NCBI GenBank assembly: GCA_022842625.1
Contig: JALHPG010000022.1
Coordinates: 1-38,718, forward strand
Length of the DNA: 38,718 nucleotides
Source of the DNA: Bacteroidia bacterium
GTDB taxonomy: Bacteria; Bacteroidota; Bacteroidia; B-17B0; Aurantibacillaceae
Direction of reading: 5' to 3'
Of the stretch, positions 15,471-23,732 are shown one piece after another. How positions within the stretch are numbered: the first letter of the stretch is position 1; the number at the start of each line of letters is the position of its first letter. Position numbers and translations under genes: made by a program. The notes beneath the pieces are model-generated. The model searched no databases and was not told where the DNA came from. It saw nothing but the letters and a program-made list of their open reading frames with translations.

Positions 15471-16670
15471 TTAATTTGTTTTACCCGGATAAACTTTTAA
15501 CGCTGCCTCTAAACAAGCAATTGCATTTTTAAGATCTTCGATCTTTAACACATATGCTATGCGTACCTCATCAATTCCGGCACCGGCTGTTGAATAAAAA
15601 CCTGTAGCAGGAGCAAGCATCACTGTTTGTGAGTTTAAACTAAAATCTTCTAACAACCATTGGCAAAATTTATCTGCATTGTCAATTGGTAATTTGGCGA
15701 TACAATAAAAAGCACCACTAGGCTTAGGACAAAAAACACCGTTTATCTTATTTAGCGATTCAATAACAAAATCTCTTCTTGCAATGTATTCTGTTTTTAC
15801 TTCTGCGAAATAACTTTTTGGAGTATCTAATGCTGCTTCGGCACCAATTTGCCCGTAACTTGGCGGACTTAAACGCGCTTGTGCAAATTTTAATGCAGAA
15901 GCCATTACTTCTTTGTTTTTGGTTATCATGGCACCAATTCTTGCGCCACAAGCGCTATAACGCTTACTGATAGAATCTAATAATATTACATTGTTCTCGA
16001 TACCATCTAAGTGCATAACACTTATATACTCTTTATCATCGTAACAAAACTCACGGTAAACCTCATCACTTAACAAAAACAGATCATATTTTTTTACAAG
16101 ATCACGTAATGCCTCTAACTCTGCCTTTGTATACAAATAACCAGTTGGGTTACCCGGATTACAGATCATGATCCCTTTTGTTTTAGGAGTGATCACCTTT
16201 TCAAAATCTGCAATTTGAGGTAGAGCAAAACCGGTATCAATAAAACTTCTTACAGGTTTAACCACCACGTCTGCGGCACAGCTAAAACCGTTATAGTTTG
16301 CATAAAAAGGCTCTGGAATGATGATCTCATCGCCCGGGTTAAAACAGGTAAGCATGGCAATTTCAATTGCTTCGCTACCACCACAAGTGATAATGATTTC
16401 GTTATGATCAAGATCGATGTTATATTCTTTATAATAACCACAGAGCTTCTTACGATAACTTTCGTTTCCCGCACTGTGGCTATATTCTAATACTTTAATA
16501 TCTGCATTTTTAACTGCGCTTAAAAAAGATGGAGGTGTTTCAATATCGGGTTGACCGATATTTAAATGATAAATTTTTACACCTTTCTTTTTTGCGGCCT
16601 CTGCAAACGGCACCAATTTACGTATTGGTGATGCGGGCATAATAGTTGCTTTTGTAGAAATTTTCGGCAT
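15471..16670 (-). CDS. Pyridoxal-phosphate aminotransferase, class I/II (aspartate-type fold)
   Basis: A 399-residue cytosolic enzyme. The PLP lysine is K236 in DSISKRYSACGARIG. Other fold I landmarks are NIGQPDIETPP near the N-terminus, the cofactor-phosphate segment TCGGSEAIEIAM, NPGNPTGYLY with the ring-contacting Asn, and LSDEVYREF. The C-terminal AYVLKIEDLKNA segment has the expected length. The family covers aspartate, aromatic and branched-chain aminotransferases; the motifs fit the AspC/MalY-like subgroup but do not fix the substrate. It is eight bases upstream of the GyrI lipoprotein and 22 bases downstream of the helicase stop, so these may be co-transcribed. Confidence 0.93.
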   Translation of the reverse strand: MPKISTKATIMPASPIRKLVPFAEAAKKKGVKIYHLNIGQPDIETPPSFLSAVKNADIKVLEYSHSAGNESYRKKLCGYYKEYNIDLDHNEIIITCGGSEAIEIAMLTCFNPGDEIIIPEPFYANYNGFSCAADVVVKPVRSFIDTGFALPQIADFEKVITPKTKGIMICNPGNPTGYLYTKAELEALRDLVKKYDLFLLSDEVYREFCYDDKEYISVMHLDGIENNVILLDSISKRYSACGARIGAMITKNKEVMASALKFAQARLSPPSYGQIGAEAALDTPKSYFAEVKTEYIARRDFVIESLNKINGVFCPKPSGAFYCIAKLPIDNADKFCQWLLEDFSLNSQTVMLAPATGFYSTAGAGIDEVRIAYVLKIEDLKNAIACLEAALKVYPGKTN

Positions 16671-16692
16671 TTCTTAAAGAGTTATAGTTCTA

Positions 16693-18639
16693 TTAATCTC
16701 TGAATTTACTTTTTCCAAATGTTTTTTTCTTTTCTCCACTTCCGCTGCTTGAATCGCTGCTACGGTTAAAAGATCTTTTCTCTCCACCGCCACTGTTCGA
16801 ATCACTGCTGCGACCAAAAGATCTTTTCTCTCCACTTCCGCTGCTTTTTTCGCCACCGCGGCTAAAAGAACCTCTTTCTGAATTTCCGCCAAAGCTAGAT
16901 GAACTTCTTGGGCGTTTAAATCCGCCTTCGCGTCTTTCGCCACCCTTGTAGCCGCCACCGCCGCCGCCGCTTTTGTAGCCACCGCCACCACCACGTCTCT
17001 CACCACCACCGCGTCTTTCGCCATCTCCACCACCATCTTTCATTCTGCGGTTACTAACTTCAAAAGATACTTTACGGTTATTAAACTCAATATCTTTTGC
17101 GTTTAAAGCTAAAAACTCATCTACTAATTTACTTTCTGTTTCGAAGAAAGAAAAACTGCTTTTAACATCAATATTAAAGATCATTCTAGGTTGGGTTTTT
17201 ACACTGTCCGCCAAGAAATCCTTTAAACTATTTACATTAAAACCATCCATCATACCCATGTTAACAAAGAAACGGGTTGTACGACCACCACCAAAAGCAC
17301 CATCTACAGCACCTTTTACGATGTTAAGATCAGGAGCATTTTGATAATATTCATGGAAACGGTTAAACTCTTCACTGATAAAACGTTTTATTAATTCTTC
17401 TTTAGAAAGATCTTTTAACTCTTCATAAATAGCCGGTAAAAAGGTTTCTATCTCATCATCCTTAACTTCAACGTTGTGTAATTTGTGAACCAAATTAAAT
17501 AATTGTTTTTCGCAAACGTCCGAACCGTTAGGAACATCTTTTTTCTCAAACTTCTTTTTAATGATACGTTCAATATCTTTTATTTTACCGCTGTCTTTTG
17601 GTGTAATAATTGCGATCGCAATACCGGATTTTCCAGCACGGGCAGTACGACCGGTACGGTGAGTATAATTCTCAACATCCTCAGGTAAATTATAATTAAT
17701 AACGTGTGTAACGTCGCTTACATCAATACCACGAGCCGCCACATCTGTAGCAACCAACATTTGTAAAGTATGGCTACGGAAACGCTTCATAACAAAATCA
17801 CGTTGACTTTGAGAAAGATCGCCATGTAATGCATCAGCACTATAACCATCCTTAATTAATGAGTCGGCCACTTCTTGCGTTTCTGCCTTAGTACGACAAA
17901 AAACGATACCAAATATATCCGGATAAAAATCGGCAACACGTTTTAAAGCCAAATATCTATCGCGGCTTTGTACCTGATAATAAATATGCTCTAAATTATC
18001 TGCACCTTCATTCTTTTTACCGGTACTAATTTCTACCGGATTGGTCATGTAATTTTTAGAGATCCTTTCTACCTCTCTAGGCATTGTAGCACTAAATAAC
18101 CAAGTGTTTTTTTCTTTTGGCGTTTCTTTTAAGATAATATCCAAATCATCTTTAAAACCCATATTCAACATCTCATCAGCCTCGTCTAACACAACAAATC
18201 TAACGGTATTTAAATTGATCACTCTACGTTCGATCATGTCGATCAAACGACCCGGAGTTGCAACAACCACCTGAACGCCACGTTTAATATCTTTTATTTG
18301 TCCGTCAATTCTTGCGCCACCATAAATAGCAGTAGCTGCAAAACCTCTTAAATACTTACTGTAGTTTTTAATATCGTTTGTTATTTGAACACACAATTCG
18401 CGTGTTGGCGCTAAGATCAGAGCCTGAACTGTTTTATTATCACAATTTACTGCATTTAAAATAGGTAAACCAAATGCTGCAGTTTTACCTGTTCCGGTTT
18501 GCGCTAAGGCTACAAGATCTGTATCTTGCTTTGCTAATAATGGTATTGTTTGTTGTTGGATAGGAGTTGGGGTAGTAAACCCTAAATCGGTAACAGCTTT
18601 TAAAAGGTCGTCGTTAAGACCTATTTCTTGAAAAGTCAT
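16693..18639 (-). CDS. DEAD-box RNA helicase with DbpA-like RNA-binding domain and Gly/Arg-rich tail
   Basis: A 648-residue RNA helicase. The Q motif is at residues 22-30, Walker A AQTGTGKT at 46-53, DEAD at 152-155, then SAT, and HRTGRTARAG in domain 2. Residues about 460-545 form the DbpA-type RNA-recognition module found in CsdA and DbpA helicases. The last 100 residues are low-complexity: Gly-rich and Arg-rich repeats, then three copies of a Ser-Gly-Glu-Lys unit (GEKRSFGRSSDS, GEKRSFNRSSDS, GEKKKTFGKS). Such tails bind RNA and can drive condensates. The role is probably ribosome assembly or cold-shock RNA remodelling. The tail has a long open frame on another register that I consider a shadow. 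Confidence 0.94.
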   Translation of the reverse strand: MTFQEIGLNDDLLKAVTDLGFTTPTPIQQQTIPLLAKQDTDLVALAQTGTGKTAAFGLPILNAVNCDNKTVQALILAPTRELCVQITNDIKNYSKYLRGFAATAIYGGARIDGQIKDIKRGVQVVVATPGRLIDMIERRVINLNTVRFVVLDEADEMLNMGFKDDLDIILKETPKEKNTWLFSATMPREVERISKNYMTNPVEISTGKKNEGADNLEHIYYQVQSRDRYLALKRVADFYPDIFGIVFCRTKAETQEVADSLIKDGYSADALHGDLSQSQRDFVMKRFRSHTLQMLVATDVAARGIDVSDVTHVINYNLPEDVENYTHRTGRTARAGKSGIAIAIITPKDSGKIKDIERIIKKKFEKKDVPNGSDVCEKQLFNLVHKLHNVEVKDDEIETFLPAIYEELKDLSKEELIKRFISEEFNRFHEYYQNAPDLNIVKGAVDGAFGGGRTTRFFVNMGMMDGFNVNSLKDFLADSVKTQPRMIFNIDVKSSFSFFETESKLVDEFLALNAKDIEFNNRKVSFEVSNRRMKDGGGDGERRGGGERRGGGGGYKSGGGGGGYKGGERREGGFKRPRSSSSFGGNSERGSFSRGGEKSSGSGEKRSFGRSSDSNSGGGEKRSFNRSSDSSSGSGEKKKTFGKSKFRD

Positions 18640-18660
18640 TTTAATTGTTTTAATTTATAC

Positions 18661-18690
18661 ATTAACTGCTAAAAACACCCCGCAGTTAAT
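18661..18690. repeat. Inverted repeat in the helicase 5' region
   Basis: ATTAACTGC (18661-18669) and GCAGTTAAT (18682-18690) form a perfect 9-bp stem with a 12-nt loop, 22 bases upstream of the helicase start codon on the minus strand. It could fold in the helicase 5' leader, where cold-responsive RNA helicases are often controlled, or act as an operator between the divergent genes. Confidence 0.45.
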
Positions 18691-18804
18691 GCACCGTGCC
18701 AACAAAAATGGCGGGAGGATTTTTAAGACGGAGCGAAGGTAGGCTATTTTATCCTAATAAAAAAGTTATTACAACTTTTTAACCAAATAATCGACGGAAA
18801 TTCA

Positions 18805-18812
18805 TATTTTTG
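18805..18812 (+). promoter_or_regulatory. Candidate -7 promoter element TATTTTTG
   Basis: TATTTTTG matches TAnnTTTG and is followed by CGACGCAACTT and the ATG at 18824, so the leader would be about ten bases or less. No good -33 TTTG is visible. It is likely the start site for the guanylyltransferase gene. Confidence 0.5.
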
Positions 18813-18823
18813 CGACGCAACTT

Positions 18824-19912
18824 ATGAATCATCATTACGCAATAATAATGGCAGGCGGTGTAGGCACAAGATTTTGGCCTATGAGCACAACGCAGCATCC
18901 TAAACAATTTTTAGACATATTGGGTACCGGCAGTACTTTGCTGCAGGACACTTATAAACGTATGCTTAAGGTTTGTAAAAAAGAAAACATTTACATTGTA
19001 ACCAGCAATTCATATGAAGAATTGGTTGCTGAACAATTACCAAGTTTGCCAAAAGAAAACATTTTATGCGAACCATCGCGAAGAAATACAGCGCCATGCG
19101 TAGCTTATGCCTCATATAAAATACACAAGCGCGACCCAAAAGCAATTACTGTTGTTGCACCAAGTGATCATTTAATTAAAAAAGAAGAAACCTTTGTTAA
19201 AGCAATTAAATCGTGTTTTGAAAAAGCCGAAAAAGAAGATTGTTTAATTACATTAGGAATAAAACCTACAAGACCGGATACAGGTTACGGCTATATTCAA
19301 TTTATTGAAAGTGATGTTGTCGAAAAAGATAAACGTATTTATAAAGTAAAAACCTTTACAGAAAAACCCGACCACGATATGGCCGATTTTTTTCTTAAAA
19401 GCGGAGATTTTTTATGGAATTCGGGAATTTTTTCATGGAGTACAAAAAGCATCATTAACGCTTTAGAAAAACATGATCCTGAATTAGCGAATGTTTTTAA
19501 GGAGGGTTGGGATTTTTATAATACCGATAAAGAAAAATGGTTCATAAAAAACGCTTATAACGATTGCAAAAATATTTCTATTGATTATAGCGTTATGGAA
19601 AAAGCCAAGAATGTTTATGTACGATCTAGCATTTTTGGATGGAGCGATTTGGGCACCTGGGGCAGTTTATACACACACATTCCTAAAGACAAAAAACACA
19701 ACGCCTTAGTAGGCAAGAATATTATTACTTACGATTGCAACAATTGTATAGTACAAGTTCCAAAAGATAAACTTGTTGTGTTACAGGGATTAGAAGATTT
19801 TATTGTTGTTGAAAGCGAAGGGGTTTTAATGATCTGTAAAAAACAAGATGAACAGCAAATTCGCAACTTTGTGAACGACGTAAAAGTAAACAAAGGCGAA
19901 AAGTTTGTTTAA
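18824..19912 (+). CDS. manC: Mannose-1-phosphate guanylyltransferase
   Basis: A 362-residue nucleotidyltransferase making GDP-mannose for surface glycans. The GTP-binding signature GGVGTRFWPMS starts at residue 11, followed by PKQFLDI, the sugar-binding segment PSDHLI, the TLGIKPTRPDTGYGYIQF motif, FTEKPDHDMADFFLKSGDFLWNSG and ISIDYSVMEKAKNVYV. The C-terminal mannose-6-phosphate isomerase domain found in bifunctional ManC/AlgA is absent, which is the usual form in Bacteroidota. The gene ends 61 bases before the proposed start of the TPR-phosphatase gene. Confidence 0.95.
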   Translation: MNHHYAIIMAGGVGTRFWPMSTTQHPKQFLDILGTGSTLLQDTYKRMLKVCKKENIYIVTSNSYEELVAEQLPSLPKENILCEPSRRNTAPCVAYASYKIHKRDPKAITVVAPSDHLIKKEETFVKAIKSCFEKAEKEDCLITLGIKPTRPDTGYGYIQFIESDVVEKDKRIYKVKTFTEKPDHDMADFFLKSGDFLWNSGIFSWSTKSIINALEKHDPELANVFKEGWDFYNTDKEKWFIKNAYNDCKNISIDYSVMEKAKNVYVRSSIFGWSDLGTWGSLYTHIPKDKKHNALVGKNIITYDCNNCIVQVPKDKLVVLQGLEDFIVVESEGVLMICKKQDEQQIRNFVNDVKVNKGEKFV

Positions 19913-19973
19913 TCCTCTTATTTGTTCTATTTTTAATAGGCAATTATTTTTCTTAGAAACCATCAATTTTTTA

Positions 19974-21917
19974 ATAAAATATTTATTTTTCCTTTTTGTT
20001 TATTTAGGATTAAACTCCCTAACCGCGCAGATAAATTCTGATTCTTTACAAAAAGAATTTGCAAATATGCCTGCTGACACAATTACCCTTCAAAAAATAA
20101 CTGCTTTATACCACGATATTGCTCAAACAAATGCAAGCTCTGCTTTGGTTTGCGCTAAGCTTTTAAAAGAAAAATCTCTCCAACAAAAAAATAAATTATT
20201 CATTACCCAAGCTAATCTCATCTTAGGACAAGCATATAATAACACGTCCGATTTCGTTAATGCATCCTTATTCCTTGGCGAAGCAAAAAAAATAGCCGAA
20301 GAATTAAATAACAAAAAATTATTATTTTTTATTTACAACACAATTGGCACCATGTATGGCTATACCGACCTTAATGAAAAAGCTCTTGAGAATTTTAATA
20401 AGGCTTATGCATTAGGGATTGAATTAAAAATGGGAATCCAAAACGCAAATGTGCTTAATAATATTGGCAGTGTCATCTATCAAACCAGCAATCTCGAACC
20501 GGCAAAAGTAAAAAAAGCAAAAGGGTATATTTTAAATGCAATAGAAATCCTCAAATCTTATAATGAAGAAGAGGATATTGCTTCAAAATACACTAATGTT
20601 GCTACTATGTATTGTGACATCCACGATTACGATTCAGCCTTATATTATTTGAATCTTTCAAAAAAAATAATTGATCAAAAAAAGTTGCCTGATGATCTGA
20701 TCGTTTATTATTCTGTTAACGGAAGGATTTGTGCTGATAAAAAAGAAATAGACTCTGCCATAAAATATTACAATCTTTCGCTAATTGAAGCAAAAAAACT
20801 AAACAATTTAGAATGGCAATATGAAAATTACCTCAGCCTCTCTGATGCTTATGAAATTAAAGGTGATTTCAAAAACGCTCATGTTTTTTTTGGGAAATAT
20901 TATTACCTAAAAGATTCGGTTGTCAATCAGGAAAATGTTGCAATTGCTGCTGATCTGCAAAATAAATTTGAAAGAGAAAAAAAAGAAATACAAATTGAAA
21001 AACTTAAGGCAAATGAAGCGAGAAACAAAATTGTCAATTATGCTTTAATTATTGGTTCAGCGCTTATCTTTTTACTTTTACTGATGATCTTTAGCAGATA
21101 CAGGATCAAGAAAAAATCTGAGACACTTCTTCAAAAACAAAACATTTTGATCTCGCAAAAAAATAAAGACGTTTCGGATAGTATACATTATGCAAAAAAA
21201 ATACAAGATGCTATTTTACCGGGCGAGGACTTTGCAAAAAAAATATTTTTAAATAGTTTTATTTATTATCAGCCTAAAGATATTGTGAGTGGAGACTTTT
21301 ACTGGTGCGGAGAAAAAAACAATTTAAAATTTTTTGCAGTTGCTGATTGCACCGGTCACGGTGTTCCGGGAGCCTTAATGAGTATGCTTGGCGGAACGTT
21401 TTTAAATGAAATAATTATTACGCGTGGAATTAAAGAGCCTAATATAATATTGGACGAATTAAAAAGATCTATTGTTACATCCCTGAATAAAAATAACGAA
21501 ATGAATCAAACCGATGGGATGGACATTTCTTTGATAGTATTAGACCCTGCCAAAAACGAAATGGTATATGCCGGCGCAAACAACTCAATTTACATTATTA
21601 GAAATAATGAGTTAATTGAACTTAAACCAAACAAACAACCGGTAGGACTTTATTATAAAGACATTACTCCATTCACTTCTCAAAAATTCGCCCTTCAAAC
21701 AAATGACACTATTTATTTATTTACCGATGGCTTCGCCGATCAATTTGGTGGCGCAAAAGGAAAAAAATATAAATATTCCACTTTTAAATCGCTATTACTT
21801 AAAATAAATGGTTTAAGTATGGGTGATCAAAAAAATGAAATTCATAATGAAGCTGTTGTTTGGAAAGGCGATGTTGAACAAACAGATGATGTTTTGATTG
21901 TTGGAATAAAATTCTAA
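19974..21917 (+). CDS. TPR sensor with SpoIIE/PP2C-type serine phosphatase domain (probable ATA start)
   Basis: A regulatory phosphatase of 647 residues from the ATA, or 670 from a TTG at 19905. The N-terminal half is exported and contains about six TPR-like repeats (LAKAYNNT, ALENFNKAYALG and YDSALYYLNLSKK styles). A membrane helix follows (ALIIGSALIFLLLLMIF), then a coiled-coil linker and a SpoIIE domain with GDFYW, DCTGHGVPGALMSML, DGMDISLIVLD and TDGFADQFGG as metal-binding motifs. It probably dephosphorylates an anti-sigma-factor antagonist or similar partner, not seen here. No ATG occurs before the TPRs. An ATA at 19974-19976 gives MKYLFFLFVYLGLNSLTAQ, an ideal signal peptide; the TTG would add 23 unneeded residues. 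Confidence 0.88.
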   Translation: MKYLFFLFVYLGLNSLTAQINSDSLQKEFANMPADTITLQKITALYHDIAQTNASSALVCAKLLKEKSLQQKNKLFITQANLILGQAYNNTSDFVNASLFLGEAKKIAEELNNKKLLFFIYNTIGTMYGYTDLNEKALENFNKAYALGIELKMGIQNANVLNNIGSVIYQTSNLEPAKVKKAKGYILNAIEILKSYNEEEDIASKYTNVATMYCDIHDYDSALYYLNLSKKIIDQKKLPDDLIVYYSVNGRICADKKEIDSAIKYYNLSLIEAKKLNNLEWQYENYLSLSDAYEIKGDFKNAHVFFGKYYYLKDSVVNQENVAIAADLQNKFEREKKEIQIEKLKANEARNKIVNYALIIGSALIFLLLLMIFSRYRIKKKSETLLQKQNILISQKNKDVSDSIHYAKKIQDAILPGEDFAKKIFLNSFIYYQPKDIVSGDFYWCGEKNNLKFFAVADCTGHGVPGALMSMLGGTFLNEIIITRGIKEPNIILDELKRSIVTSLNKNNEMNQTDGMDISLIVLDPAKNEMVYAGANNSIYIIRNNELIELKPNKQPVGLYYKDITPFTSQKFALQTNDTIYLFTDGFADQFGGAKGKKYKYSTFKSLLLKINGLSMGDQKNEIHNEAVVWKGDVEQTDDVLIVGIKF

Positions 21918-22014
21918 ATTTACATTGCGATCCAAATTAACATAACTTAACCCTTTTGATTAAATTTGGCATTATGCTTGTTTAATTAAATTAAAATCTA
22001 AAAATAAAAAATAT

Positions 22015-22989
22015 ATGAAAACACGTTTATTAATTTTATCTAGCTTATTATTTTTAAGCTTAATTACTTTTGGTCAGAACAAAGTAAACTTAGTGGTCTT
22101 TGCAGAGGATGGTGATAAATTCTATGCTTATGTTAATGGCATAAAACAAAACAACACTCCCGAGAGTAATGTAAAAGTTACCGGTGTAACACCAAACATT
22201 AGTTTACGAATTGAATTTGAAGACAAGGCTTTGCCACAGCTTAAGCAAAACATGGCATTAGAGCCTGGATTTGAGCATACTGCAAAAATAAAACGCGATA
22301 TGAAAAAACAAATAAAATTACGCTATTTTGGGCAGGTTCCGCTAGAAGAAACTACTACAAGTAATGTACCAACTGTTGAATATCACACTGCAGAGACTAC
22401 AGATAACGGAACGTCAAATACTGTTAATACAGGTGGAAATAATACCACCGTTACTACTACTTCAACAACAACCCAAATAAATAATGGGTCAAATCCAAAC
22501 AACACTTCAATAAACGTAAATATGGCAGGTGTAGGTATTAATATGAATGTTAGCGGTATGGATAACGGTACTACAACAACTTCTCAAACTACTTCTTATA
22601 CTACAACTACCACCTCATCATCATCATCTTCCAATTCTCAACCGGTAAAAAACAACACCGCATCCAACCAACAAGTTGCAACAACAAATGCTGGTTGCAG
22701 AAGTGCGATGACACAAAGTAGTTTTGAAACAATGAAAAAATCGGTTGAGTCGAAACCATTTTCTGATACAAAAATGAGTACGGCTAAAATTGCAACAAAA
22801 AACAATTGCTTATCGGTTAATCAGGTAAAAGAAATTAGTAAATTGTTTAGCATGGATGAAGATAAATTAGCTTATGCTAAATACGCTTACGATTATTGTG
22901 TAGATAAAGGAAATTATTTTCAGGTAAGTGAAGTATTTTCTTTTAGCACTACAACTGATGAATTTAATGAATTCTTAGAAAAACACTAA
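22015..22989 (+). CDS. Secreted protein with DUF4476 domain
   Basis: A 324-residue exported protein. Its signal peptide ends near ITFGQ. Residues about 20-110 form a small beta domain (VNLVVFAEDGDKFYAYVNG) seen at the start of many Bacteroidota DUF4476 proteins. A Thr/Ser/Asn-rich low-complexity linker runs from about 120 to 225. The C-terminal DUF4476 domain (about 232-324) has SFETMKKSVESKPFSDTKMS, CLSVNQVKEISKLFSMDEDK and AKYAYDYCVDKGNYFQVSEV. Function is unknown. It is followed by a strong terminator, so it is probably transcribed alone. Confidence 0.88.
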   Translation: MKTRLLILSSLLFLSLITFGQNKVNLVVFAEDGDKFYAYVNGIKQNNTPESNVKVTGVTPNISLRIEFEDKALPQLKQNMALEPGFEHTAKIKRDMKKQIKLRYFGQVPLEETTTSNVPTVEYHTAETTDNGTSNTVNTGGNNTTVTTTSTTTQINNGSNPNNTSINVNMAGVGINMNVSGMDNGTTTTSQTTSYTTTTTSSSSSSNSQPVKNNTASNQQVATTNAGCRSAMTQSSFETMKKSVESKPFSDTKMSTAKIATKNNCLSVNQVKEISKLFSMDEDKLAYAKYAYDYCVDKGNYFQVSEVFSFSTTTDEFNEFLEKH

Positions 22990-23025
22990 ATATCATATTT
23001 ATACCAAAAAACAAATGATACCTTT

Positions 23026-23054
23026 AAAGCCTCCGAAATAACGGAGGCTTTTTT
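23026..23054 (+). terminator. Rho-independent terminator after the DUF4476 gene
   Basis: AAAGCCTCCG (23026-23035) pairs perfectly with CGGAGGCTTT (23042-23051) around a 6-nt loop, followed by more T. It ends only 14 bases before the start codon of the haem-binding gene. Confidence 0.9.
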
Positions 23055-23067
23055 ATAAAATAAGATC

Positions 23068-23556
23068 ATGCTAAAAAAAATAACTTTCAAAAAAATAGTA
23101 ATTATTGTAATTGGCTTACTATTAATTTTTCAATTATTTAGAATTGATAAAACTACTAAGCCTTTAGATACAAAAACCGATTTTATTTCTGTAACACAGG
23201 CTAACTCAGAAGTAGCCTCTATTTTAAAAACATCTTGTTACGACTGTCACTCCAATCAACCGGTTTACCCTTGGTACACAAATATTGCTCCTTTATCGTG
23301 GTGGATAAAACATCACATAAACGAAGGAAGCGAACATCTTAATTTTTCGGAATGGGGAACCTATAAACTAAAAAGAAAAGATCATAAATTAGAGGAATGT
23401 TTAGAGATGATAGAAGAAGGTGAAATGCCAATGACCTCTTACACTTTAATTCACGGTAATGCTAAACTAAACGATGCTCAAAAAACCTTACTAATAAACT
23501 GGTTTAAAAGTTCAAGAGATTCATTAAAAGTTCAAAATCCTGAAACAGAACACTAA
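23068..23556 (+). CDS. Membrane-anchored haem-binding domain protein
   Basis: A 162-residue protein with one N-terminal membrane helix (about 8-23) and a periplasmic domain. The CYDCH motif (C57, C60, H61) is a c-type haem attachment site, and the following SNQPVYPWYTNIAPLSWWI and HINEGSEHLNFSEW match the haem-binding (Haem_bd) family of Bacteroidota. A second conserved part is IEEGEMPMTSYTLIHGNAKLN, where the methionine could be the distal haem ligand. It may carry electrons or sense redox state. No cytochrome maturation genes are in the window. The terminator of the previous gene lies just upstream, so its own promoter must be at or before that hairpin. Confidence 0.9.
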   Translation: MLKKITFKKIVIIVIGLLLIFQLFRIDKTTKPLDTKTDFISVTQANSEVASILKTSCYDCHSNQPVYPWYTNIAPLSWWIKHHINEGSEHLNFSEWGTYKLKRKDHKLEECLEMIEEGEMPMTSYTLIHGNAKLNDAQKTLLINWFKSSRDSLKVQNPETEH

Positions 23557-23732
23557 AATGTCTTCTAAAGCCATTTTAGCTCAAAAACGTCATAATTTCA
23601 CCTTAAATATTTTGTGCTTCAAACAATATTCATTAATATTGTGTAAGTATTATTAACGTTGCATTTTCTTGCAACCTACAATCAATCAAAAAATTAAAAA
23701 AATTAAATTAAGTAATATCATTAATCCTATTT

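Noticed and set aside
16674-17036. A long Ala/Val-rich frame in another register of the helicase tail
   Set aside because: It arises from the Gly/Arg/Ser repeats read out of frame and has no domain or start signal of its own.
22380-22680. Thr/Ser-rich DNA as a possible tandem repeat array
   Set aside because: It is the low-complexity linker of the DUF4476 protein; no unit repeats cleanly.
23560-23658. A 32-codon frame between the haem-binding gene and rho
   Set aside because: Composition is random (many Cys, Phe and Lys without pattern) and there is no terminator or operon context.
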